A stretch of DNA of 64,000 nucleotides, from assembly GCA_037389465.1 (NCBI GenBank), contig JAZARR010000212.1:4110001-4174000 (forward strand), read 5' to 3'. Below are positions 12,218-37,169 of this stretch, piece after piece. The position numbers were made by a program, and so were the translations under genes. The DNA is from Baylisascaris procyonis (lineage: Eukaryota; Nematoda; Chromadorea; Rhabditida; Ascarididae). Each line of letters starts with the position of its first letter. Positions within the stretch are counted from its first letter, which is position 1. Under the pieces are notes generated by a model. The model saw only the letters and a program-made list of their open reading frames with translations. It did not search any database and was not told where the DNA came from.

Positions 12218-15200
12218 TTTGTATAATCAAATATTTTCTTTAATATAAAAAACACATCTGATGATTACTATGTTTTAACTTTCTTTGCAGCAGCTATTGC
12301 CAATCTTTGTTTTAGCCTACAGCTTGCCTCTTTCTTCACTCCGCATTGCTTACAGCTTCCGAGGTAACTTGTTGCTCTTTGCGCATTTCAGTGCCTTCAC
12401 ATTTGCCTAACAAATTGCACGTACGATGCATTGACCATCTTGTTCATTTTTAGTTGTAATCGATAGTGTTCCTACCAAAATTAGTCCACTTGAAATACTC
12501 TTAGACTGACTATACAGCGTATATGAAGATCGTTAAACAGTAGGAATATAACAAATTTTTTACCTTTGCTTTTGTTTCATTTATGACCATTTTCTGATAT
12601 TGGACGAAAATTTGTCGATTTTCTCTTTATATAAATGCGATCAGCGTATAGAAATTGCATTGCTCAATACAAAAAATCTTCAATTCCAATATACTTTTTG
12701 CAGTTCTAGTAGTTTATTGACTGCAATACTTTTTAAACGAATAATATATTGTTGGCACTAATCGTGGTCCGCATGGGGAAACTATAAAGCACTTTTAATA
12801 AGAAAACACTCATTTAACGTAACACTCATTGATTCTTCGTTCAGTAGCACATCCATTAATAATTGCCATGCTTTAGTGTTGTTATCGACTAGAAATACGC
12901 CCTGTTATGTTTATTCCGAAGCACTTTCTTTAAATATTGATACATTTTCTTTGTAAAACAGATTGGTTCTATAACAGCTACGACGACATTCAATTTGCAG
13001 TGTTGTCGTTCACATTGCTTATCTAGATGACGTTTTCCATATAACTAATGATAAAGTTTCTCCGCTCCACTCTCCCTCCCTTCTTTCCACCAAATACAAG
13101 CGCTTTGGGCAACGGTCACACCGATGTTGCACTACTGGTCAATTTGTCACCTATGCCATCAATTCTCGTGTTTTGTTGAGCGTAAATGTTCTGTCAATTT
13201 GTTTGTTTTTTTAATGCTATTTATGTTCTTCACTATACCATAAGTAATATGATGATTAAATTGAAAAAGAGGATATATCGCTTGCATCCTAAAACCTGAC
13301 TTTGACCAATACAGGCAGCTTGTGGTATAATTCGTCACAGGGCGCTAAAAACCACGTATGAGATGTGAGATATCAAACTTGTTCACCAATATGTTCCCTT
13401 ATGTTGAAATAATTTCAAGGATGAGGCATTTCTTTAGATTATTGCTCAGTGTCTGGACCGTATTTAGTATGAACGAAGAAGCGTTTAAGTGAGGTGAGTC
13501 AATGCTAATGTGGTGCTTAATGACCATCAGCGTAAAAGTTGATGTAATCATGCTATTTATATGAGCGAGATATTCCGTTGTTATCATATTTTGCTGATCA
13601 TGTAAATTGTAAACAAAATATATAATTCGACTGCGTTTCAGGAGTTACAGAAATCATCGTATAGTAACAATCGTTAATCCTAATGGTTTCTTTCAAAAGA
13701 CCCGTTTAGTTTTCATATTTCAAGATAATTTTTCAGGTGAAATCAATAAATCTTCCTTTTTGGTCGTTGAATGCTGTTATTGTGCAAAATGTTACTGAGT
13801 ACTGCGATGGAAGCCAAAAAGTCTAGCACATTAACAAATATTAATCCATAAAGGATACTTCAAAGTTTTCACACCTTTGGTTTTCATACATTTTGCGTGA
13901 ACCTAGCAAAAGGCAAAAAGTCGTTAAATCACTTACTACAGAATCAATTGCATATGATCACATACGAACAAACAAAAAAAGAAGCTCATCATGCAATCAG
14001 GTGCATCAAATTAGAACCGAAACGAGGCTGTGCTACAGAGAGAAAGAAGCTGGCTGCAGCATAATGAAAGGTTTTCCACATTTTTCACATGGTTCCAATT
14101 TTAAACCCAACACATCCATTCCACATGGTTTGTGTCAACATTGGCGGACATTCAGAGAGATTCACCGCCATGGTTCCTTTGCACAACACGACAGCATGCA
14201 ATATAAGTGATCGCAGCGCTGTTTCTGGGGACAGAGAACAGAGAAATGAAACAAGTGCTTCGTCTTCGTTGTATCCGTGGAGTAAGGCGTGTTCGATCAT
14301 CAGGAAATGTCGTAATCCCTCCTTGCAAATTTTTCTCGGTGGCGTACCTTATGGCCTCCCTACATGTAATGAGTGCGGGGTTCCCGTTCCCCGATGAGGA
14401 CGCCATTAGAGACCAATGATCGGCTTTCTTCTCCAGATCCTTCCATCAGGACCCCGCCCCCTTCGTACCAGTTGCCACCTACCATATGTTGCTCGGCCAT
14501 AGACTGTCCACGTTACGAACCACTTCATACTTCAACATCATGCCCATATGGAACCGCACCTTTCGCATCCACACCCCCTTTCTCAATGGAACCACCGGGA
14601 CAAGTACTACTCCCACTCCCCATACGTCAAACCGTCGAGGCTCACGTTCAACCACATCTTGCTTCTTGTGTGAGAACTACAGCGCACAGCAAAAGTGTTG
14701 GCGGCGCGGTTTCAGGGGAGAGAACAGAGAAACGGAAGAAAAGCTCCGTCATAAAGCCTTCGCGGTCAGCGTTACATCTATGGAGTAAGACGTTTCCGAT
14801 TGCCATAGAATGTCTAAATGCGTTCTTGCAAGTTTCCTCTGCTGAAATGCGCTATGGCACCCGTGCCTACATGTAATGTGGTGTGGGGTCCCGTTCCCCA
14901 ATGAAGACGCCGTCGGAGAGCAATGCTCTACTTGTTTCCCCCAGGCTTTCCTGTCAAGATTCCCATCCCTATAAAATAGCTTCCCGCCCCTGGCTTTTAG
15001 ATTTTTTGCTCTTTGACTTGCTTGTTGGGGCCTCTGTCCCCTGTCATGCGCCTTCTATCGTGGACTGCCCAACCAAGGACCTCTCAGTTCACGAATAATT
15101 TACTTTCATGCCGCAACAGTATCTCCACATAAGTTTGAATATTCGTCGGTCACACTATGCCGGCACCTTGGCAGTCATCATGCAACACCATTGTGTGAGG

Positions 15201-18200
15201 CTCTGCTGTTTCGCCGGTCGAAGTAAGAGCGAGCAAAAAAGGAGGGAGAGAGGAAAGTGAAAGAGGAGGTCTCTCCTGCTGTCCGCTTGTCTTTGACAAC
15301 TCTTGTCGTTATCGTAGGATGTTATATCCTGCCCTAACGAAGGAACAACATCCTCGCGATGTACTCAAGCCTCCCACATGTTTATTTGACACTCTAAGCA
15401 CTCTAAATCTCAAAACTTTCGGAACCATCCTCGAAATCTAATCGCCAAAATTCTGGTAGATACGACATTTTTTGGTGGCAGCTTTTGTCATTTAGAGCGG
15501 TTTCTTATAATTGTTAAATGTAGCTATTCTATCGAAATTTCTGCACCTCATAACTCTGAACGTTTCCTTATAGCTTCAGTGCGAAGTGATGAAATACAAA
15601 TAAATTTCTTAATACCCGAAACCAAGAACAAGTAAATCGGATGAAGGATCAGTTTTGGATGCTAGTTTATATACTTTTATTTTCATTGACGACATTTTCA
15701 TTGCATTGTAGTTTATTATCGAAGGCACTAATACCGTTGTGGCTGTGATACTAATGACAGCCGCTATATCGAAGCGAGAAAGCCCTCAAAGTGGACTTAT
15801 CATTACAAATAGCGCAGTACCACTGGCACAGAACAGGCGTAGATTTTAGGTACCTACGCTACCTACAGAAGCGTTTGATAAACAGATCAGGTACACGAGT
15901 TTCCCGAAGGAGATAGTGTCCACCTGCCCACACTTCATATGCTTTCGTAATTTTGCTTCGTTAAGGCACATCAGAAAACTGTCGTGTGTGCGCATATCCG
16001 TCTACATACCTGTGCATCTATCTGCCATGCTGCACATCACTTTTTCTTTGGAACTTTGGAACTACAGAATGGAACTGCAAAGGTTTTCGGATGCAGTGGA
16101 GTGTATAAGTGCACTCTCAGCACCACATTTTACTTTGACCGAACGATTTTCGTAGGAGCCAGAGACGTTGAAAGATGCTAAAACATTGCATGAATTTTGC
16201 ATCGATTGGATTTTCATTTTCCATCGGTCACATGGCAAGAAAACGAATTTTTTGCTATCTGGTTGTATAAGATAGACTTCGGAAGTGCTTTTTTTCTACA
16301 CATTTATTTTTATTGGTAGCTGTTGAAAGGAGTTGATCAGATGAGCAGAATGGAAAAGCAAGTATTGTAACAATTTATCTGCCATGCTGCATATCACGTT
16401 TTCTTTTTCACTAACGAACCCTCCCATTACCTGGATAAACTACCTATTTTTTCAACTGTTATGATGTGAAAGATATGCAGAATGTGATGTTGAAAGAGTT
16501 TTCTAGCCGTCTTTAAATTTATTAAAAACTATTGTCATCACGAACAGATGTCGGCAATATTCGCTCATTTCGCTGTGTCACTTATGCTCGCGATTTTTCT
16601 TTGCAGTTGTATGAAGCTTCTTTAATGATTCTTTGAAGTTGTTCTTGCCACTGTTTCAGAGAGATTCGGAATCTTCGTTCGGAAATTTCGCCCATCTCTT
16701 ACTGAGGACCTCCTTGAGAGATTCTCTTGAAATTTTTGAAATTTTCCTCGTTCTTTATTTCCCACTAACCGACCTGAGTGGAAAATCACCTCATTCTGAG
16801 CACTATTTCCATCATATCATGAGGAAGTATCATCGTTCAGACTTGTATGGAGTGGGGAGGAAAGGAGAGACGTGGGTTGTAGTGAGCACGCATGAACAAT
16901 TTTCCACCGTTTCTGAGCAATTTTTGATTTTAAGTATCTGGAATATTGTGCTCGCAACTGTGTTAACAAAGTTTCTTCATTGAATCTAACTGGGACGTGC
17001 TTTGTCTGGGCTCAAACAAAACTGAATATTCGCTTGTACGAAACAATTTTTGTCAATAGTCACCAAAAATTCGTGTTTATTACTGCGGATGATATGAGGC
17101 AAAGGTGACAGAAACGACAGTGAAACGGCGCGGATCGCTGAATCTGTGCTTTCTGCTGCTATGACGCCATTAGGCGCCAATCACGTAATCAACATGTGTT
17201 CGAGATTTGATGTGTTATGTTTTCCCATATTTCCCAATTCCTACACAAAAATCCAGAAAATTCGCATACTCACACCACAACATCAATGAAATGCGCATTT
17301 ATGATACAGCGAATCCAAGTTTTCACTACAAGATGAAGATGTCGACCGTAACGTTTCGAAGTTATCGTATGATTGACGTTCGTTTGAGCACAGAATGTCG
17401 ACGTGAAGAACTTTGCGTTGTTAGAAATATTTGGCATATGTCGCGGAATTTTTAAGCTTTTTTAGAATATATTAATCAATGAAATGTGTTTTTTATTTAT
17501 TGTTGATTCGATTAAAAGATTTAACGTGAGACTCTGAAAGTCACTCGAAAAATATGTATGAAAATTTTTCGCAACAAACACAAATAGATGATCACACATA
17601 TGAGATTGACGAACGTTCTTCATGAACACAAACGGAAATTTCATTTCAACTTCCGAAATGGCCCACCTTCATTATGGTTAGCTCAAGCATTAGAAAGTTA
17701 TTTAAATTAGAAAGTCATTCAATCTTCAATATGGAATGCTCGAGGGTGGAGATAGAGAGCATTTCCAATTTCCGCGTTCAGGTTCAGCAACACTTTTTGA
17801 GGAGAGAATTTGATAGAGAAAGGCAACCGAATAAATCAATAATGCACAGCTTGCGCGAGCATTGGGTCGATTAAGCAACAAAAGCGTCCCGGAAGTGGTG
17901 CGGTTCCCTTTCCGATTAGCTGGGATGTATTGCAACCGGCAATATTGTGCGAAAGGAGGATGCAATCCCACAAAATGATGCAACCAGCAAGTACTTTTCA
18001 TTGGAAAGAATGCTGAATTTGTGAGGAGAGAAGAGGGCGCTTTTGTTGCTGAAAGATTCATTCGTACAGAATGGGCAAATACGACGTGATTTTTAAATAG
18101 CGAAATAGGTAAGATCAATGGGGAATAATATGTATAAGCAAGAAATGGCGGTTTATAAAAACCTTTGGACTGGAATCAATCATGGTGATAAACGCATGTA

Positions 18201-20120
18201 ATAAAATAACCTGACAAATACATACAACAAGGTAGAAACTTCCAGTGTATTTACCTGTTTAAACATTCATATAAAACTCCTGTAGGGCGAAGCATCATAC
18301 AAAACCAGGTTTAAATTTCTCTGTTTCCATATAATCATAGTCTGCAAACTATACGACGATACGGAGCTGAAATGCAATACCCACTAAATAGGCGTCGATG
18401 TTTTCAGCCTATGTATGTATGGAAAATCTCTTTCGTCCTGTGAAATTACACGTATTGCCAATGAAGCAAAAATCCATCCAAAGAAGCAAGCTAAGGTGGG
18501 GAAGGGTGTCCACATTAAAATGGATGAGATCGTACAAACGTAGAAAGGTCCCGATTATTTTTCATGCCGATATGAATTTTTTTCAAGCGAAAATATGCAT
18601 CCGTATACATAAAGCAATTTGTACAAATATTTTTCCCACACGGAATTTTGATGTCTTATTTATATAATACAATCCAAAGCGAGTGCCCGCTGTGCCAGTA
18701 TCTTCATACATTGCAAAATCTTTCAAGGATAATTTTGCGCTGAGAGGTGGAACAGCATTCATTAAACTTTTCACAACAAATAAAAATTGGTGTACTTAAA
18801 TATTTTCTGATGCCCTTCCCATTCATGAGCAGATATTGTGATAAGCATTTTGCATTTTCAGCACAATAATATAGTGATAGAAAAATCATTTGTGCAGAAG
18901 AAAAGAGAGCAGGAAACGAATGAATAAAAACAGAAGCCGTTTGATATAAGAACGATATTTCGCAGTGGGAGAATACTAGTTGAGAAGCATAATATGGGCT
19001 GATTTGAAATGTTCACGGTATTTGTACGAGATAGTCGTCTTTTAATCAACTTCGGCCAAAAATTACTTGCAAAGCCATTGCGATAAAAATGTCGCATAAT
19101 TGGGCCATAAACATTATAAAAGTGTTGCAAATTGGAATCGATTTTTGCGTTCGCTATACCGCTATAAATGTTTCCATTGACGGCTTTCAAATGACCGTTT
19201 AGTAATGAAGAATGCAACTTTGCAAACAGTGCATGCTTTGCTTTTCACATAGGTGAAATTTGTTGCAATTTTTTTTTCACTGAAGTAAAATTTCGCTTGA
19301 TGCAATAAGAATTCTTGGAAAATTTCATTTTCAATAACTTTATACGAAATTTTATCCACTACGCGAGAAAAATTCAATTCAATACCAACTTGCAAGAATT
19401 TTATTTGCATACCGATTATAAGTCCAAAAACATATATGTCTACGTTAATGTCTAATAAACTGAGTACACTATCAACGAAAGTTATGGCTAAAAACGTGAG
19501 GTATATTGTGCGGTCAACAACGAATTCTCACCTGTACCAAATGTGCTCCACCCATATCATTTCTTTAGATAGACTTTTGAAGATTTCATTCGATGTTTCT
19601 TGCGTAGAACAACTTAAAGCAGCTAATAAGCCAAAATGCGCTCTCCAAATGCACTAGGCGTCGAGTGATTTTTTCAATGACAAAAGATGGAGGAAAGGAA
19701 TTCCAAAACATGTTTTGTGCCTCATATGAGAACCGATTTGGAACTCTAAAGCAAAATATCTCATCATCGACATGCTGCTCATACCAAAGCACTCAAAAAT
19801 ATCCCATTTAAATGGATGAATTATTTGCAGTTGCAAGTCGCGATTGATAAATAACCGGTCATCTAAACATGAACTATTTTCTGCAGGTTTTTCGTTTGCT
19901 TCGCTTTCCATCTCTCTGCTTTCAGTGCATTTCGATGTGAGCGACTTTGCAAGAGATATATCGCATCTTCAATCAAATCCAAAATAAGACTATTTTCAGA
20001 CCCACATTCACTCATTTAAATCCTACAAAATGGTGGACACTCTCCATGCAAGAGTCATCTGAGTATGCCATGCGTTACATAATTCCAAGCCTGAGACAAT
20101 GCGATAAAGAAATAATACTG
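12218..20120. other. Intergenic stretch between two convergent genes
   Basis: This separates the 3' end of the paraoxonase-like gene (+) from the 3' end of the zinc-finger gene (-). Apart from the two-copy repeat at 14.09-15.08 kb (separate entry) I see no recognisable domain or phased exon series. Open frames such as 16633-16983 (+) and 17726-18118 (-) have biased composition and no family resemblance that I can name. Confidence 0.55.
14088..15080. repeat. Diverged two-copy tandem repeat, unit about 490-510 bp, GC-richer than flanks
   Basis: Copy A runs from about 14088 to 14520 and copy B from about 14570 to 15080. Matching landmarks are AGAGAACAGAGAAA (14233 and 14719), TTGCAA/TTGCAAG blocks, CTACATGTAATG (near 14361 and 14869) and CCCGTTCCCCRATGARGACGCC (near 14379 and 14886). 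The copies are clearly homologous but diverged, with small indels. Translated comparison shows resemblance on both strands: on the minus strand GVLIGEREPRTHYM matches GVFIGERDPTPHYM, and SPETA and AVVL recur; on the plus strand GSRSPMRTPLETN matches GSRSPMKTPSESN. It could be a duplicated exon pair of an unrecognised minus-strand gene, a decayed coding fragment, or a non-coding repeat. I do not recognise the family. Confidence 0.7.
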
Positions 20121-31277
<11,157 letters not shown>

Positions 31278-34082
31278 CTGAAAGCAATGAAGTGACCAGT
31301 AGTTTTTGAATTCATTAAACACGATTTCAAAATTTCTTTGAATACAGAAAAAAAATATATGAGGTGCCGATATATTTTTAAGGGAACAGCGGTGCCCCAA
31401 TGTTCCGCTTAGTGCAGACATGCAGTAACAATTGTTGAGCTTCAGTTATTACAGGTACAGATCAAACAATCATTACTAGTATTGCTAGTAAGTTCTCAAC
31501 AATCAAACAATCATCTCTTGCCGATTACTAGTAAGAAATTGTTCAATGTAACAGATAGAAAAAAAAAACGTTCTCCTCTGAATCGTCACGAATGCTGAAG
31601 TTGCACAAAAATTTAGTCGTTCGAGGCGAATTCATATTTCTGACTATCGATTAAAATTTACAACATTCCAGTTCATTCTCTTTTAGCTTCCTATAAGCTG
31701 CTGTGAAGATGGCGCTCAACAACCGCTTTTGTATATGTAGACGCCAATTAAGCTCGCAATCGAAATACACTGCAAAAACACAAAAAGACACTAAAATGAG
31801 GAAGCACTTTCCTATTGGGCAAAAAGAGAAAAAAGTTTGCATTACTCGCGTAAATAATGGTGCGTTAATATTCCGGAAAATAAGGTCGCAATGATCGAAA
31901 GATAAACGCTTTGCCAAGCAGAAGTCGACTTGATCCGTGGCAAGCACAGCATTTGACCAGCCTGTGGGCCGTTAACTCGAGGCCGATGGTGTTAGTGCCT
32001 AGCTACGCCTCCTTGGGAACTTTCGTGCCAATTGCGAACTTCTCGGCATTTAGCCTGCTCTCCGATAAATTTTCTGTGGCAACCAAAATGTGTTTAAGTG
32101 GGTAAGCCGTTCGCCATGCTATTCAAGCTTAACGCTCAATTTCATATTACAGTTCATCCTACCTTATCATTACTACTTATAAACCATGAAATTTTACAAG
32201 TCATTCCACCTGTCGTTGAGCACAGCTGTTCCTCTTTTTTTTGTAACGTCAGGAAGCAAAAAGTTATGACGGCGCACTTTTTCTGATCGTTTTTGCCGCT
32301 TCAGTAACTTCACCCAAACTTTTCAGTCACTTCCAAATAACGCTTACATCGTAAAATAAATGGTTTGTTCAATATTTCCGTCACTTTATGTTTTTGATTA
32401 GGGGTGGCTTACTACTTCGCCGCTTCTCATATTTATAGAACAAGATAAAATCGCTACATGACTGAGCAAATTTATTCATTTGCTGACCATATTTGAAGCT
32501 TGGACAATCCAACGCTTTAAAGAAAAATATCATTAGCACGTGAAGAAAGCTTATCCATCGATTGCGGAGACATACGCAATTATACAGAGGAGAACAACCT
32601 GCACAAAATTTTCATGATCTCGCTTTTGTTATGGAATTGCGAAGTCAGCAGAGAATTTCAATTTCCATTTAGCCAATTTATATAGTGGGGGACAGAGATA
32701 TTATAGGAGAGGTGAGATGCAAGCTAGCAAATATGTTTTTTAAGAAGAAAATCTATAGCACCCGAGAGACGAACAATAGCTAAAGTACATACAAATGACG
32801 TGTACCTTAAGCAAGCTGTTTTTATTGGACGCCCCTGCCTCTCCGCTCGCAGTTGGTTCACAAATTATAGTCGTTCGACTGCCTGCAATAACATAATCTC
32901 ACTCTTTTTCAAACAATCACTACATTCGAAAGAAAAGAGTATAAATTTAGTTGAAGGATTGTGCCGCTGATGTACTATTATACACAGGTGATGTTCGCAA
33001 TCAGTAAAAATTTTACCCGTGATGTTTTCAGGTTTCAAATAAATATTACATATATCATCCGACAGTCATATCGTTGATTCCATAGATTCGCTCATGTTTT
33101 CAGGATAGAACTTAGAAAGAAACTTCAGGAGCTGACAATATGCACTATCAAAATGAGAGGAAACGAGCACTTCTGATATCTTCTTATGGGGGCGCTCAAC
33201 GTCACAGTGATCGATCGAGCGAGATGTTTGTGCTCGAAGAAGGTGGGATTACTTATGTACGAATATGTAAGCACATTTATGAATGTAGTATAATGCATAA
33301 CACAAGTGCCCATTACGCACCACTACTGTTAGCGTCACTCATTAAACAATGCTATCGTAAATGCCACTTTAAACCATCAATTATATAAAGACACCACCAA
33401 TAACACTATTAACAACCAGTCCAACTAATTTCCTACTATTGCTGCTACTGTTATTTGATTATCGAGTATTACTTATTAGTTTTAAGTCTTAAACTAGTCT
33501 TAATTAATTACGGCCGTGGCAAGAAGTGAATGTGTAAATAGAAATAAACTGTGGTAATAAACTAGGCGCGATATTTGCTTCACTTGGTAATAATGGTATT
33601 AGTAATGATTCTGGCAGTAGTAAGTGGCATTACATAGCAGTGGCTGTCAATGATCAAAGAAGTAATCAGTGCTAGAGATTGTACAGACGGTAGTAGTAAT
33701 AAGTAACTTCTTTGCGCTATACATGCCAGTAACTGTAATCTGTCCTCTTATTGTTAAAGAAATGAGGATATGATGAAAACCTTTGAAATAAGAGACAGTG
33801 GTGGTTGCACTAGGTAGCAGAAAGTGATAGAGATGAAAATATTGCTGGACAGTTTGCAGGCGGCTAAAACAATATACCTCTTCACTTCTGAATTACCACT
33901 ACTTTAATATATTTCATCAAGAAATCAATTATTTCTCTTTTCTTATAGGTTTCCTCCTACTTAGTTGAAACGCCCCAGGTTTTGCACTTTCTATCTACAT
34001 CCTATGACTTAGAACATTATAGTACAACTCAGAGAATGGGAATGTACGAGGAGCATAGTAAATTCGCATGAGCGAAACTTAC
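31278..34082. other. Gap upstream of the zinc-finger gene, no firm gene
   Basis: There are no well-supported exons. A coding-like block at 31940-32090 on the minus strand is interrupted by a TAG, and an exon-like block at 33129-33266 lies on the plus strand (separate entry). From about 33400 to 33730 the sequence is a low-complexity patchwork of TAGTAA/GTAGTA-like triplets. Since the exon at 31277 begins in phase 0 and the candidate exon at 34083 ends in phase 1 or 2, at least one linking exon would have to lie here if they belong together. Confidence 0.5.
33129..33266 (+). CDS. Possible isolated plus-strand exon, unrecognised
   Basis: An AG acceptor (ACTTCAG) is followed by 45 open codons including MHYQNERKRALLISSYGG and EMFVLEEGGITYVRI, ending at a GTAAGC donor. 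The composition is coding-like and polar. No partner exons in matching phase were found on this strand, and the surrounding supported exons lie on the other strand, so it may be chance. Confidence 0.2.
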
Positions 34083-34190
34083 CGGAAGAACGCGTCATTG
34101 TTGTATTGTCGCAAGCCGCTGCAACATTCAACGTTGGTGAGGTGACTTGATTGTTCTTTGGTAGCAGAAGATGTGGCGGGGAGAGCATCG
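34083..34190 (-). CDS. Candidate exon upstream of the zinc-finger gene
   Basis: A strong acceptor (TGCATTTTCAG) and strong donor (GTAAGT) bound 108 bp. Two frames are open. One (phase 1 in and out) reads MLSPPHLLLPKNNQVTSPTL and looks like transcription-factor linker; the other (phase 2 in and out) reads DALPATSSATKEQSSHLTNV. The strand and the Ser/Pro/Thr-rich character of the first frame fit a 5' exon of the Klumpfuss-like gene, but the next supported exon (31277) starts in phase 0, so another exon would be needed between them. Confidence 0.5.
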
Positions 34191-35638
34191 CTGAAAATGC
34201 ACTTCAATATTTATTGACTGCATAATTCGCCCTTGAGGTTTCCGTTTCAAAAATACTTTTTATAGACTGGCAGAGCAAAAAAAAAAGGAATGAAGAATCA
34301 GCTTTTGAACTCTTTAAGCGGCTAAAAAGCAAGTAATTCAAAGCAGAATCTTAGTTGAAACAATATGTGTTCTCACGTTGAACAGGAGTTGGCAAATGAA
34401 AATAATGCAGCGCGACAACAGATAACGCAATCTGCATAAACGGAAAAGGCTGAAAAAGCGAATTTTATATTCTGCCATTCCAGAGATTTCGACGACAAAA
34501 TACATGAAAGTCTTCGGCGTCAATTCGACGCGTCTAACGCTCAAATTTTAGGTTTACTTTTTGGCTTTCCTAAGGTTTACGAAAGTTTCTAAAAAAGTTC
34601 TTCAGCCAAGAAATGAAATGATGCGTCTTCTGTGCGAATTCAGAAGAAAAAAAAAACGCATGCATGTGTTTCAATCACATAAGAGTAGCGTTCTCTTTGT
34701 CTTTCAAATGAATCGCTGTTGAAGTGAAATAGTGCTAATAATCTCAGATTGACGCCTGATGACTGCTCTAAACTGAAAAATTCAATTTCAGAGTGTTGCT
34801 TGCGAAGATCTCCAAGAATCTAACTGCATACTTTGTGCACTTAAACACATGTGCCTCGGTCACGAATAAGAAGCATTCATTATTTATTGCCGTTTAATTA
34901 CAGAGTGTTGTTCGCATGTTTGGTCGAGCGCACGTAAATATTAAGGTGTCAATGACGAAAGGTAAAAGTACATTATCTAAACTACTTTTCGAAAAACCTT
35001 TTCTCATGTTGCTAAACGTTGAATTAGGAGTCTGTTTGATGAGATACTAAGTTTTACGCGAAGAAATGATCTTTCATGTAAGCATTCACTGTACATACCA
35101 ATTTAAAAAATCCCCAACTGAATGTTCTCGCTTCTCGTTGGCTCATCACGTTTCTTAAGTGTGGAATCTTCTATGAAATGCATTTCCTACTATTATCGAT
35201 TTCTGTTTATTGTTTTATATTTTAGTAGTTTCATGTTCATGTTTTCCTTTTATTCTCATCTTCCACTTCATTTGTAGTCGAAGTTTCATCATCAGTGCTT
35301 TCAAACTCTCTAAAAAATAGAATAAATTCTGTTGGCACAAACAAAGAATGCAGAGGTGTTATTTTTCAACCATACTTTTGCCTTCCTAATGCGCCTGCCT
35401 CATAATGCAAATCCAAATGAAGCAAATTTCCTCGTTGCAAGCTGCTTGTTTTCATGAAGTTTGTATATTTTTTTACGAATCTCAAATACCTCATATTTTC
35501 TCTATTTTAACATGCTGCGTAAACTTTACACATCAATTGTTTCTTCGTATGTACGATTTATCAGCGATTTATATGTGAAAGAGAAAGGAGGGTAGAACGA
35601 ACAAAGAGAGAATGTGTTGGCTATGCATGTGAAGCGAC

Positions 35639-35763
35639 CTTTCGAAGTGACAATAAGGACCGTCGTTGAATTCACGGCAATCCATGTGCACGCTGTCAGT
35701 GTTGTTTAATACCTGGGACCGGTATTCACAGGATCTGCTCGTTACGTTCATTTTCGCATACAT
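35639..35763 (-). CDS. Candidate minus-strand exon with Cys and N-glycosylation motifs
   Basis: The open stretch ends at a possible GTCGCT donor after ...REFNDGPYCHFE. It holds three cysteines (SRSCEYRSQ, MDCREF, PYCHF) and two N-glycosylation sequons (NVTS, NNTD), as in an extracellular segment. Its 5' boundary is uncertain: an ATG at 35763 or an AGCAG acceptor inside. It ends in phase 2, which fits only the alternative frame of the 34083-34190 block. No domain is recognised. Confidence 0.25.
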
Positions 35764-36929
35764 TGCGATCCAGATTTCAGGAGCGAAATACGATTACATA
35801 GCACCCGAACGTTTGAAACGACCTACGAAAAACCGTGCGCCCTATAGGGAAAGACATTAGCAAACGAGGTGCTTTGAACGAATACATTAGTCAACAGGTA
35901 TAGCCTGGAAATGTGGGTTCATTTGTTTGTTCGTTTGTTTTTTAAATCCAAATTTTGTTTTTTGCATCCTTTTCGATAATCGCACTAAATTTTTAGCGCA
36001 TTTTCATGGGATCCAATCATTCCCTCAATGCTCACCATCTCAGCCATACGTATAGAGAAACTGGACATTTCGTGCGGAAAAAAGAAAATAATTTGAATGA
36101 AAGTATAGTAGAAAATGTTCAGCAAATACTATACAATGCGAAAAACGAGAATGTTCAGATTTACAGAAAGGCCAAACAAGGCCAGATTTATAGAAGTTTG
36201 TTTCCGTATTACTAATCTGCCAAGCATTGCTGCAGTGGCAGAAGTTCTTTGTTGCAACCATTGCACCAGTCCGCCGGTTCATGAACAGAGAGTTGAATAA
36301 AAGAAATATCAGGCTTGTGCAACCGGATTTGTGAATTCCCCTTCACGAAAAAACTTGCCAAATTCTTTATAGCTCAAGGAGAAGAGCCGACATGAATTTT
36401 ATTTTGAGGTGCAAGCTTCGTATGACGCAAGCTTGCATTGAGATGAATTCCTGGATAAACTGCTGTAGTGTCAGGATGTCCTTGATGAAGCTTTCTATAG
36501 GAAAAGGAGTGAAGCTTGGAACGTATATATGGTCGTCAAATATGAGACATGCATTGATTAAGATTTGTTAGAAGGCAGAACATCGAGCGTGGCGTGGTTC
36601 GACATGGGTGGCCTGTTGCTGCGGAAAATTTTGCGAGCAGATTGCAGTGTTGGTTGGACTTTGGTTTGTTACTGCCGCAATTTGTTTCGCCGAAACAGGG
36701 AGACGTTTAGTTGCTTTGGTGAACGAAGCCAATAAATCTCGCGACGCAACCAAGCGAAGTGAGTGTCCGAGTGGGCGAAGGAAGCGATGTTAACGTGTTC
36801 AATTTGAAATTCGAAGCTAGCCTATTCCAGTCACCATCTACTGGAGCGTGGAACAGTAACGGGTGAGATAGGCTTCTTAGACTCACATATAGAGAGTGAT
36901 ACTTTTTTGGTCCGTTTGTAAGGTGAACC

Positions 36930-37130
36930 GATCATCCAAAATCATTTGATGAAATTTCTGTATTGCGGAAATGGTCGCTAGTCTTTTTTTCGATCTGCCA
37001 GAAACATTTCTCTGTGGCCGTCAAACAGCGTGAGACATGTGCTATTAGTTTGACAGTACCAAAAGGAAGACTATGCGCAATGACGGCACAAAAGCTAAAA
37101 TGTGATGCATCCGCTGTGACACGTGTTGGA
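36930..37130 (-). pseudogene. RNase H fragment of the gypsy-like element
   Basis: VTADASHFSFCAVIAHS matches the first RNase H motif (DAS..GxGAVL.H) and is followed by IAHVSRCLTATEKCFWQIEK, the usual S-R-x-L-x-x-x-E-x-N/C-Y/F-x-Q-I-E-K block. A frame change then gives FHQMILDDRFTLQTDQKS, the tethering region of gypsy RNase H. At least one indel lies inside. Confidence 0.75.
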
Positions 37131-37169
37131 AGAGACTGATTGTACTGATGGGCCTAGGTTTGCGAAGAA

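Noticed and set aside
14373..14876. 167-codon plus-strand open frame as a gene
   Set aside because: It lies across the two-copy repeat. Its Pro/Ser/Thr richness may be a mirror of the minus-strand reading, and no domain is recognised. Kept only as part of the repeat entry.
17726..18118. 130-codon minus-strand open frame
   Set aside because: No recognised family, no phased neighbours and irregular composition.
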